Both the position numbers and the translations under genes were made by a program. From Gammaproteobacteria bacterium (GTDB lineage: Bacteria > Pseudomonadota > Gammaproteobacteria > Arenicellales > Arenicellaceae): a stretch of 6,963 nucleotides of DNA. Of this stretch, positions 1 through 5,512 are shown piece by piece. The DNA is taken from contig DNHK01000394.1 of assembly GCA_003485905.1 (NCBI GenBank), positions 1-6,963 on the forward strand, read 5' to 3'. Below the pieces are notes generated by a model that did not search any database, was not told the DNA's origin, and worked only from the letters and a program-made list of their open reading frames with translations. Within the stretch, counting starts at the first letter, position 1. Each line of letters opens with the position of its first letter.

Positions 1-120
1 AAGTCCTGTTTTAAGTCAATAACAATAAATCTGCATTCCATCCGAATGGGTTGATAGGCGAGATATCCATGTATCCCTTGATTTCGGCGAATTGGGTGTT
101 TATTCTTCTTATACTTTCAG

Positions 121-127
121 AAAGGAG
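121..127 (+). promoter_or_regulatory. Shine-Dalgarno site that decides the start of the first propeller gene
   Basis: AAAGGAG lies just before two consecutive ATG codons at 131 and 134. The spacing is 3 nt to the first ATG and 6 nt to the second, so 134 is the better start. An in-frame ATG at 92 has no such site and would place a non-signal-like stretch ahead of the signal peptide. Confidence 0.8.
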
Positions 128-133
128 ATAATG

Positions 134-1399
134 ATGATCAAAACTAGAATTCCAGCCATTCTCGCAGGTCTGTGCGGCATCGTGGCGTATGCGTTTGGAG
201 CAATTGCAGCGGCGCAGGTGATCGAGGGTCAGGCTGTCGATGCGGATGGCGCCCCTCAGTACATCGTCGATCCATTTTGGCCCAAACCCCTGCCGAATCA
301 GTGGAGCATGCAGCAGGTCACGGGTATGTACATCGATCAGCAAGATCATATCTGGTTTATCAACCGCGGCAGAGCGACATTGCCTATCGAACTATCGGCG
401 GAACTTGGGCCGGGATCGGCGCTTTGTTGCGTCCGCGGCCCGGAGATCATCGAACTGGATCAGGAAGGCAATGTTCTCAATGCGTGGGGAGGCCCGGGGT
501 ACCATCCGTTGTGGCCGACTTATCTGCAGACGGTCATTCACGATTCTGAGGGTAACGTTTGGATTTCTGGCGAAGCGGCTCAGGACAGCATCCTGAAGTT
601 CACTCGCGATGGCGAGTTTCTCTGGGACTTCGGCCGCAGACCGCCGAAGCTAGGTACCGACGCCGACCTCCGCACGCGTGACCCACAGGAGAACAACCAG
701 AACGTCGACGAGATTGTAAATGCGGGTCGCTTTCAGCTCGACGAAGTCGATGACGAGATTTACATCATCGATCAGAAGCGTGTCACAGTTTATGATGCCT
801 CGACCGGCGAGTTCAAGCGCGGCTGGGGCGGGCACGGGATGCCGTTGAGCGAAATCAGCAACGAGCCAATTCCCGGATACGAATGGACGGGTGGACCACC
901 TCCCGAAGAGGAACAGTTTGCGCCAACTCTGCACTTTATCGAGATCTCGGCAGACCGGCGCGTCTACGTAGGCGAGCGTGGTCAGAATCGGATACAGGTC
1001 TTCACCACGGAAGGGGAGTGGTTGCAGGACATGTACGTCTCGCCGAACACGCCTGCGCAACGAGGTAATTGTGCAGGAATGCGCGAATCTTCTCCTTCTC
1101 CGATGCCGACTGGAATGTTCTATTCCTCGATCTGCGGCAGTATGTACAAGATGGTGATTTCTAAAGATCCGCAGCAGAAATATCTGTTTGTCGCGGATGC
1201 ACACAACGACGTCGTTTGGATCGTCGAACGGGAGAGTGGTGAGACGCTGGGCCACTTCGGCCGTAACGGCCGCCAGGCCGGGCAGTTCCACTTCGCCAAT
1301 GCGATCGGCACGGACTCATTCGGCAATATCTACGTCGGCGAAGTCGATAACGCCAAGCGCATTCAGAAGTTCGCGCCGGTTATGTCGGACAGCCCGTAA
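134..1399 (+). CDS. Exported NHL-type beta-propeller protein
   Basis: The product is a 421-residue secreted or periplasmic beta-propeller of the NHL / six-bladed class, related in architecture to peptidyl-hydroxyglycine lyase-type propellers; its ligand or reaction is unknown. Residues 1-27 form a Sec signal peptide (basic MIKTR, hydrophobic core, AAA before Gln28). Blade motifs repeat: an aspartate- or glycine-led strand then a W/Y-I/V-x strand, for example GNVWISG near 140, DEIYIID near 207, RRVYVGERGQNRIQVF at 275-290, KYLFVADAHNDVVWIV near 349, and GNIYVGEVDNAKRIQKF at 397-413. Mature cysteines are a vicinal pair C98-C99 plus C313 and C334, which suits disulfides in an exported protein. 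Blades 1-3 are widely spaced by insertions, so the protein is longer than the second propeller in this window. The gene is monocistronic: nothing coding follows before its terminator. The fold is secure; the function is not. Confidence 0.85.
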   Translation: MIKTRIPAILAGLCGIVAYAFGAIAAAQVIEGQAVDADGAPQYIVDPFWPKPLPNQWSMQQVTGMYIDQQDHIWFINRGRATLPIELSAELGPGSALCCVRGPEIIELDQEGNVLNAWGGPGYHPLWPTYLQTVIHDSEGNVWISGEAAQDSILKFTRDGEFLWDFGRRPPKLGTDADLRTRDPQENNQNVDEIVNAGRFQLDEVDDEIYIIDQKRVTVYDASTGEFKRGWGGHGMPLSEISNEPIPGYEWTGGPPPEEEQFAPTLHFIEISADRRVYVGERGQNRIQVFTTEGEWLQDMYVSPNTPAQRGNCAGMRESSPSPMPTGMFYSSICGSMYKMVISKDPQQKYLFVADAHNDVVWIVERESGETLGHFGRNGRQAGQFHFANAIGTDSFGNIYVGEVDNAKRIQKFAPVMSDSP

Positions 1400-1420
1400 G
1401 CTTCGGGCGTAGTCCGAAGC
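1400..1420 (+). other. Perfect hairpin immediately after the propeller stop codon
   Basis: GCTTCGG (1400-1406) and CCGAAGC (1414-1420) form a 7-bp stem with a 7-nt loop, starting at the base after the TAA. There is no T tract, so it is not itself a terminator. It could stabilise the mRNA 3' end ahead of the terminator 50 nt downstream. That role is inference. Confidence 0.5.
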
Positions 1421-1452
1421 GCAGGATGCGCTGAGGCCAAGTAGAACATTGC

Positions 1453-1532
1453 CAGGATCTAATTTTGAAAAGCCCCGCCTTAGAGCGGGGTTTTTTAATA
1501 TATGGTGTTGCAGTTTTCTAGTTGAATATGGC
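1453..1532 (+). repeat. Copy 1 of a degenerate ~80-bp terminator-containing repeat
   Basis: This segment aligns without gaps to 3318-3397. By hand count a little over two thirds of positions match. Identical blocks include the GCGGGG stem arm, the T run plus AAT, and TTGCAGTTT. The similarity extends about 35 bp past the terminator hairpin, so it is more than two independently evolved terminators. Confidence 0.55.
1467..1496 (+). terminator. Rho-independent terminator of the first propeller gene
   Basis: CCCCGC (1473-1478) pairs with GCGGGG (1485-1490) around a CTTAGA loop. It is preceded by an A run and followed by six T residues (1491-1496). The stem starts 73 nt after the stop codon. This is a textbook intrinsic terminator for + strand transcription. 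Confidence 0.88.
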
Positions 1533-1550
1533 TAACCCCGTGTGACAAAT

Positions 1551-1778
1551 GCGTCTGGAACGTATTTGAACATTCCGCAACGCGGATTGCCCGCAGGGCG
1601 AGTATCAGGATGATACGAGTACACGTGCGTCTGGAACGTATTTGAATATTCCGCAACGCGGATTGCCCGCAGGGCGAGTATCAGGATGATACGAGTACAC
1701 GTGGGTCTGGAACGTATTTGAACAAGCCGCACCGCGGATTGCCCGCAGGGCGAGTATCAGGATGATACGAGTACATGT
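1551..1778 (+). repeat. Three tandem copies of a 76-bp unit
   Basis: Units start at 1551, 1627 and 1703, each exactly 76 bp, with no spacer. Every unit carries three small inverted repeats: CCGC-loop-GCGG, GCCC-GCA-GGGC, and GTATCA-GGA-TGATAC. Copies 1 and 2 are nearly identical. Copy 3 differs mainly at its first bases and around the first hairpin, where the loop changes (AAC to ACC) but both stem arms are kept. A degenerate 18-nt start of a fourth unit (1779-1796) matches at about 11 positions and runs into the tRNA-like gene. Since 76 is not a multiple of three, the reading frames that cross it are not a conserved repeat protein. Confidence 0.92.
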
Positions 1779-1794
1779 CAGTACCGAACTTATT

Positions 1795-1887
1795 GGGGGC
1801 AGGTCTGGGCAGGGGGTTCCCTCTGGTCTTCAAAGCCAGTGCCTCGTTGAGCACGAGCGGGGGTTCGATTCCCATCCACTTCCGCCA
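1795..1887 (+). tRNA. selC: Selenocysteine-type tRNA (anticodon UCA), atypical or degenerate
   Basis: The anticodon stem CTGGT (1823-1827) and GCCAG (1835-1839) closes a CTTCAAA loop, with anticodon TCA at 1830-1832. A long variable arm follows (CTCGT 1843-1847 / ACGAG 1853-1857), then a canonical T loop TTCGATT (1864-1870) and a 3' end CTTCCGCCA with encoded CCA. A UCA anticodon, type II variable arm, CTTCCGCCA end and ~93 nt length are the tRNA-Sec signature; this RNA would be charged with Ser, converted to Sec, and used at UGA codons with SelB. Pairing is imperfect. Acceptor GGGGGCAG (1795-1802) pairs with 1876-1883 at only 6 of 8 positions, two of them G-U. The T stem has one mismatch and one G-U. 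The D arm is best drawn as AGGG/CCCT (1811-1822) and leaves a long linker. It may be a divergent functional gene, a recombined gene whose 3' end was replaced, or a pseudogene. Confidence 0.62.
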
Positions 1888-1923
1888 TTTCTTGCTGACT
1901 GCTTCGCCTGGCGCTATCGATCT

Positions 1924-2940
1924 CTATATCAGCCCTTCGAAAAACTCCTTCATGCGGACCCGGGTGGCTTGATCCGGCATCCGGCCATAGCCGGCGCCCA
2001 GATTATCGAGGATATGCCCCGTACTTTTCGTTTCTACCGCCGTGCAGGTTACCGAAGGATGGGAGAGCACATACTTAAGAGAAAATTGCGCCCAGGATTC
2101 ACAGTCGAACTCTGCCGCCCATTCAGGTAAGTCCCGGCCCGCGGTTAAGCTGAAGTAGGCTCCGTCTTCGGCAGTCTTGAATGCTTCGATGGTAATGACG
2201 CCGGTCCCCATATCAGCAGCCAGAAGCAGAATTCGTTCCTCAATTGACGGTCGATACATGGAATACGATGGCATGATGAAGTCCGGATTGTAATTCACCA
2301 TGAAATTCTCCAGCACTTCGTTAGGAATCTGGTCGCTGGCTTCACTCACGCCGATATAACGAACTTTGCCTTCCGCTTTGGCTTCTTGAAGGACTGGCCA
2401 GGTGTTCTCTAGATCTCTCAGGTTGTGCAGCAACATCAGATCAATCTGTTCTCTGCCCAGGTTTTCGATTGTGGAGTTGAGGTGACGGGTAGCGTCCTCC
2501 CGTCCATTGACCGTTATCTTACCAATAAGAAACAACTCATTGTGGAGGTTCAGCTCCTGGAGAATGGTGCCCAGGACGGGTAGCGCAACTTCCGCGGGCG
2601 CTTCCTCGGCAGCGATTGCAGCGGCCAGCACGTCAACGTCTTCTGCCGTTTCTGGAGGAATCGGTCTAAAAAATGCCGGAGTGTCTATCAGACGCCCACC
2701 AGCTTCGTACATAGCTCGCACCAGCTCACTAGCGTCGTTGTTGTTTCCACCCGCTGGCGTAGTGTAGAAAAAATCCGGTGAGCCCAGTCCAACCAGAGGC
2801 AATCTTTCGTCCGTGCCAGGTATAACTCTCGATTGCAGCCCTTCCTGCGCGAACGAGCGGAGCGGTATGGTACCTAATGCGGTTACTGCTGCAGAACGTG
2901 TAAGAAAGTCTCTGCGACTGATTGAATCGTAACGCTTCAT
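1924..2940 (-). CDS. Tat-exported aldo/keto reductase-like protein lacking the catalytic Tyr
   Basis: The product has 338 residues. The N-terminus has a twin-arginine signal SRRDFLTR (8-15), a hydrophobic stretch and a cleavage-like SFAQEG end near 34, so it is probably exported folded, as expected for a protein that binds NAD(P)H in the cytoplasm. An AKR (TIM-barrel) domain follows: LVGLGSP near 49, GGRLIDT (81-87) with the catalytic Asp86, FLIGKI with Lys141, LMLLHN with His172, GKVRYIGVSEAS (191-202), and a C-terminal TKSTGHILDNLG (304-315) of the cofactor-binding type. The tetrad Tyr expected about five residues after Asp86 is Phe (Phe90-Phe91). The long insert at 94-130 is unlike compact AKRs. 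An AAGGA site sits 6 nt before the ATG. The gene converges on the tRNA-like gene and lies downstream of the second propeller gene, 503 bp away. The fold is confident; oxidoreductase activity is uncertain. Confidence 0.85.
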   Translation of the reverse strand: MKRYDSISRRDFLTRSAAVTALGTIPLRSFAQEGLQSRVIPGTDERLPLVGLGSPDFFYTTPAGGNNNDASELVRAMYEAGGRLIDTPAFFRPIPPETAEDVDVLAAAIAAEEAPAEVALPVLGTILQELNLHNELFLIGKITVNGREDATRHLNSTIENLGREQIDLMLLHNLRDLENTWPVLQEAKAEGKVRYIGVSEASDQIPNEVLENFMVNYNPDFIMPSYSMYRPSIEERILLLAADMGTGVITIEAFKTAEDGAYFSLTAGRDLPEWAAEFDCESWAQFSLKYVLSHPSVTCTAVETKSTGHILDNLGAGYGRMPDQATRVRMKEFFEGLI

Positions 2941-2946
2941 AGATAG

Positions 2947-2951
2947 TCCTT
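2947..2951 (-). promoter_or_regulatory. Shine-Dalgarno site of the aldo/keto reductase-like gene
   Basis: Read on the minus strand, AAGGA lies 6 nt before the ATG at 2940. It supports the start that includes the full Tat signal peptide. Confidence 0.75.
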
Positions 2952-3080
2952 AATAGTGTTTACGGGGCACTCTCGGTACGCGTGCTATGCTGACAGGTCA
3001 CTTGGATAATAAGAAAAATAAACACGCTTTTCCCAAACTCAAGATGTATCAACCAGCCCAAAAATATCACAGGTGTTGGC

Positions 3081-3104
3081 GTCAGAGCACTATTGCACTC
3101 TGAC
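3081..3104. other. Perfect 7-bp inverted repeat
   Basis: GTCAGAG and CTCTGAC are separated by 10 nt. No T tract follows on either strand, so it is not a standard terminator. It lies about 140 bp upstream of the reductase-like start and could be an operator or an mRNA structure; no protein can be named. Confidence 0.4.
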
Positions 3105-3194
3105 CTCCATCTATTATTCGATAGTGGTCGCGCTGGTCGTTACCAGAAAATATCACAATCTTGTTATCTCTTTTAAGTTTAATTGATTCCATGA

Positions 3195-3317
3195 ATTAAA
3201 TTAATTCATCAGAACGAGCTCGTGGAGTACGCGGGCTTGTCAGCACATCTTGCAGAACTCTACTACCTGGCGGATTGTTACGGCAGCGTCTGGGGTACGG
3301 TACGTGATATCTACGTA
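3195..3317 (+). pseudogene. Possible 3' remnant of a lost + strand gene
   Basis: After an in-frame TGA at 3192 the frame reads ELVEYAGLSAHLAEL, then YYLADCYGSVWGTVRDIYVQ. Codons here often end in G or C and use many Tyr, Ala and Leu residues, unlike the surrounding AT-rich DNA. A + strand terminator-like hairpin follows at 3338-3355. This fits the tail of a decayed gene with its own terminator. The frame then runs on antisense into the second propeller gene, so no natural stop remains. A chance open stretch is also possible, and no family is recognised. Confidence 0.28.
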
Positions 3318-3397
3318 CAGGTTTTGATTTTAGAAAACTTCGCTTTAGTGCGGGGCTTTTTAATGATTATTATTGCAGTTTCCTATTCGAACACTGC
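3318..3397 (+). repeat. Copy 2 of the degenerate ~80-bp terminator-containing repeat
   Basis: Partner of 1453-1532, same orientation, ungapped. In this copy the left stem arm has changed from CCCCGC to CTTCGC while GCGGGG and the T run are kept. This suggests decay after duplication or divergence within a dispersed family. Confidence 0.5.
3334..3361 (+). terminator. Weakened rho-independent terminator
   Basis: CTTCGC (3338-3343) pairs with GCGGGG (3350-3355) as RNA through two U-G wobbles around a TTTAGT loop, with an A run before and CTTTTT after. It only works on the + strand; read in minus the same positions become C-A mismatches. No intact + strand gene precedes it. Confidence 0.45.
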
Positions 3398-3443
3398 CGA
3401 TCTGAAGCTCAAACCCAAAAGTGTCTCATCGTATTTATCCTTA

Positions 3444-4448
3444 TCAGCGGCGTATAAATTTTCTCACCGTTTCCGCCTGAACATCAGAACCGAAAATTTC
3501 CCCCAGGTCATTTACATAAATCCCGTGGGGCCCCGTCGTCCCAGTTTTACCAGGAGCCAACGGTGGTTCAGGGATGAACGCTGTGATTGTTCCATCTCTT
3601 GCATTTCCAATACGGATTCCGCGTTGGCCACCAGGATTATTTTCCTCAGTGGACAGATTGTCAGAAACATAGATCAGGTCATCGTCAGTAATATAAAGGC
3701 CACTTGGTCGACCAAATTGTCCCCACTCTTCTAGAAATTCTCCCTCTTGACTAAATATCTGAATCCGATTGTTGTCACGATCAGCAACAAATAATCTACC
3801 CTGTGAATCCATATCTAGATCGTGGGCTACGCTGAATTCACCAGCGGCCGAACCACTACCTCCCCAGCTCTTGATAAAATTTCCTTCGGGAGAAAATTTC
3901 AATATACGATTATTAGCATCAGCCTCATGGCCATCTGAAATAAAAATATCGCCACTTGGTGCGACCAATACATCAGTTGGAGCGCTAAAATGTCCCGGAC
4001 CATCTCCAGATACACCGGCTTCTCCTAAAGTCATCAATACCTCGCCTTCAGAATTAAATTTGAATACCTGGTATCCCCGTTGGTCATCGCCACGAGCATC
4101 CGTTACCCAAATATACCCGTCCATATCAATATATATACCGTGCGGCCAGACAAACATTCCGTCACCTAAGCTTTTTATCCAGTGGCCAGTAGGATCGTAT
4201 ACATGGATTGGTGAAACGTCATCACGATCGAGACAACTATTAGCACCGCATCTTTCTGTTATCCAAAAATTCCCTTGAGCATCTTCGTATATACCACTAA
4301 CAGACCCGAGTTCTCGGGAGGGTGGCGACTGAATCCATTCGGATAGCTCCACGTACGGGTTTTGCTGTGCACTCGCATACCCTGCGTGCAGGATAAGTAG
4401 GATAAAAGTAATAATATGTATAAGTTGATACTGATTTCTTATGGACAT
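3444..4448 (-). CDS. Secreted six-bladed NHL-repeat beta-propeller protein
   Basis: The product has 334 residues with a Sec signal peptide (1-27, cleavage after ASA before Gln28), so it is periplasmic or secreted. Six NHL-like blades can be followed: SGIYEDAQGNFWITERC (51-67), PHGIYIDMDGYIWVTDARG (102-120), PTDVLVAPSGDIFISDGHE (157-175), AHDLDMDSQGRLFVADRDNN (208-227), SGLYITDDDLIYVSDN (249-264) and PHGIYVNDLGEIFGSDVQ (307-324). Most close with a strand such as RILKFSPEGNFIKSWG. Cys67 and Cys72 could form a local disulfide. The order of blades and length fit the peptidyl-hydroxyglycine lyase / NHL superfamily, but the enzyme's metal and active-site residues cannot be assigned with confidence here. 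GGAG (complement of 4454-4457) sits 5 nt before the ATG. The gene ends in TGA directly followed by TAA. It may be co-oriented with the reductase-like gene but is too far away to assume one operon. Confidence 0.85.
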   Translation of the reverse strand: MSIRNQYQLIHIITFILLILHAGYASAQQNPYVELSEWIQSPPSRELGSVSGIYEDAQGNFWITERCGANSCLDRDDVSPIHVYDPTGHWIKSLGDGMFVWPHGIYIDMDGYIWVTDARGDDQRGYQVFKFNSEGEVLMTLGEAGVSGDGPGHFSAPTDVLVAPSGDIFISDGHEADANNRILKFSPEGNFIKSWGGSGSAAGEFSVAHDLDMDSQGRLFVADRDNNRIQIFSQEGEFLEEWGQFGRPSGLYITDDDLIYVSDNLSTEENNPGGQRGIRIGNARDGTITAFIPEPPLAPGKTGTTGPHGIYVNDLGEIFGSDVQAETVRKFIRR

Positions 4449-4860
4449 CCTAACTCCGTCAGACTAATTCGCTTTCTTGCGCTAGATTTTACTAACGTAA
4501 ATTGTAGGTGAGTGGTTGCGTGTGGTGGATCTTGTAACCCGGAAGCGGTTACCTTTCGGTTTACCTTTCTATTTGAGCTAAATCACCGCCGCGTCGATCC
4601 TACGCTGAGGATCAAAAAATACTTACCAAGCGGTTAGATGTTATACGAACTGCTAAAAACGGCAAGCTATGCCGGCCGTAGCGCCAAAGCCAATATAGGC
4701 GCGACCTGGTTTCTAGTGTTTTAGTGCTACATTGTGTTACAGGGCTTTGCTCACTCAAAGCGCATGTGCTTGCTCTGAGAAAAAGTTCTGGTTGTAAGGT
4801 ATCCCATCGATTAAAGCATTTGATATAAATTTCCTAAGCGTTGTTATCACATCTTCATAC
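4449..4860. other. Non-coding stretch with several small inverted repeats
   Basis: No convincing gene is seen. It holds an 11/12-bp tandem duplication (4547-4557 and 4558-4569), a repeated AAGCGGTTA (4543 and 4628), and four perfect short inverted repeats in a row: GATCC/GGATC (4596-4613), CGGCA/TGCCG (4660-4674), GCGCC/GGCGC (4681-4702) and GCTTTG/CAAAGC (4744-4761). A 28-codon open frame (4638-4724, +) begins MLYELLKTASYAGRSAKANI but lacks a good ribosome site. The promoter of the second propeller gene should lie in the part near 4449, but no clear -35/-10 pair was found. Confidence 0.5.
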
Positions 4861-4863
4861 AGA

Positions 4864-4889
4864 AAAGCCCCGGCAATAACCGGGGCTTT
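4864..4889 (-). terminator. Rho-independent terminator of the YHS-domain gene
   Basis: A perfect 10-bp stem, AAAGCCCCGG (4864-4873) with CCGGGGCTTT (4880-4889), closes a 6-nt loop. Read on the minus strand it is followed by a TTTTCT run and lies about 20 nt beyond the stop of the YHS gene. On the + strand the T run is only three bases, so its main direction is minus. Confidence 0.88.
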
Positions 4890-4910
4890 GTAATTGAAAA
4901 AATGATGGAA

Positions 4911-5378
4911 TTATAAATCTGCAGCCGGAGTATCTTTGATGGTTGGCCACAGAGCATTGGCAGATTGAATATTTTCTGCTTTCTCTTCTGACCAGGTTTC
5001 ATATACGTTCAGGCTTTTATTGACATATAGCTTTCCATCGACAACTTCAAATGCCCTTCCGTCGATCTCTAACTTTTTACCAAATGTAGTACCGTAGGCA
5101 CAGAAACCACCATACTGAGGTGCGTATTTAGCCGCATCTTTGTTGAATAACTCTCTATTTTTCTTAGAACTAAAATAGTAAATCGCGTCATTATGCACAG
5201 CGGTGTATTCCGCGCTACCTTTGACAGCCGAGTTTTCGGTGAAATAGGCGACAGCATCGTACCCATCTAAAATAACACCGTTATCATCTGTTTCTACATC
5301 GACACCCGCGAAGGCAAAGCTACTTACCAACAAAATTACTACCCCTATATAACTTGTTAAACTACTTCTTACGTTCAT
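4911..5378 (-). CDS. Exported YHS-domain protein
   Basis: The product has 155 residues from the ATG at 5378, chosen because GGAG (complement of 5386-5389) lies 7 nt upstream and because a Sec signal peptide begins there (1-24, cleavage after AFA before Gly25). A longer in-frame start at 5489 adds 37 non-signal residues and has no ribosome site. The mature part is a single YHS domain: GVILDGYDAVAYF (34-46), AIYYFSSKKNRELFNKD (65-81), KYAPQYGGFCAYG (84-96), IDGRAFEVVDGKLYVN (105-120), then a Trp-rich tail ending near NALWPTIKD. YHS domains are thought to bind metal or act in metal-linked redox chemistry; Cys93 in YGGFC is the conserved candidate residue. Members of this exported family are annotated in public databases as YHS-domain (seleno)proteins; here the residue is encoded by TGT, an ordinary Cys. 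The gene is divergent from the AraC-family regulator and has its own terminator. Confidence 0.85.
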   Translation of the reverse strand: MNVRSSLTSYIGVVILLVSSFAFAGVDVETDDNGVILDGYDAVAYFTENSAVKGSAEYTAVHNDAIYYFSSKKNRELFNKDAAKYAPQYGGFCAYGTTFGKKLEIDGRAFEVVDGKLYVNKSLNVYETWSEEKAENIQSANALWPTIKDTPAADL

Positions 5379-5512
5379 TTGATTGCTCCGAATTTGTATA
5401 TTAGTGAAATTGAATTTAATAGCGGGTGAATTAGTCATCCCGATGACGTAATAATAGACCTCACAAATAATATACCTATGTCTGATCACCCTAGAGATAT
5501 GTCAATTCGTCT
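5379..5512. promoter_or_regulatory. Shared divergent control region of the YHS and AraC-family genes
   Basis: A 134-bp gap separates the two start codons. It holds the palindrome described at 5434-5447, a perfect TTGACA on the minus strand (complement of 5500-5505) without a matching -10 at the right distance, and on the + strand a weak TGACGT (5444-5449) / TAATAT (5468-5473) pair with an 18-bp spacer. Promoter positions are tentative; the divergent layout is the main evidence for a control region. Confidence 0.5.
5434..5447. promoter_or_regulatory. Palindrome, candidate operator
   Basis: GTCATC and GATGAC are exact inverted copies separated by CC. TTA and TAA flank it with one extra base on the right. 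It lies 56 bp upstream of the YHS start and 66 bp upstream of the regulator start. AraC-family proteins more often bind direct repeats, so a different dimeric repressor or an mRNA leader hairpin is also possible. Confidence 0.4.

Larger units (their letters stand above)
2941..3443. other. Intergenic stretch between the reductase-like and second propeller genes
   Basis: No intact gene is seen over about 500 bp. The half next to the reductase gene is AT-rich and holds a perfect 7-bp inverted repeat, GTCAGAG (3081-3087) / CTCTGAC (3098-3104). That hairpin is flanked by two copies of AAAATATCACA (3061-3071 and 3147-3157). A GC-richer coding-like patch (3195-3317, +) and a degenerate terminator follow. 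No convincing minus-strand terminator for the propeller gene ending at 3444 was found. Confidence 0.6.

Noticed and set aside
110..115. TATACT as a -10 box for the first propeller gene
   Set aside because: No -35 lies at a proper distance, and transcription would start inside the Shine-Dalgarno site.
650..1291. 213-codon open frame on the minus strand
   Set aside because: It lies wholly antisense to the well-supported propeller gene, whose motifs and signal peptide are clear; GC-rich coding DNA often gives such shadows.
1551..1778. CRISPR array
   Set aside because: The units are 76 bp and directly contiguous, with no unique spacers between short repeats.
1532..1875. Minus-strand open frames across the 76-bp repeats that look like repeated peptides
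   Set aside because: The unit length is not a multiple of three, so the peptide similarity comes from DNA repetition with shifting frames; there is no ribosome site.
3441..3446. TGA directly followed by TAA at the end of the second propeller gene as a C-terminal selenocysteine
   Set aside because: No SECIS-like hairpin was recognised after the TGA, no family precedent is known to me, and a tandem stop is the simpler reading.
3769..4278. 169-codon + strand open frame
   Set aside because: Antisense to the second propeller gene, with low-complexity Ser/Pro-rich composition and no ribosome site.
4628..4640. Integron attC-like end (AAGCGGTTAGATG)
   Set aside because: No matching inverted partner with the RYYYAAC core was found at a suitable distance, and there is no integrase or cassette layout.
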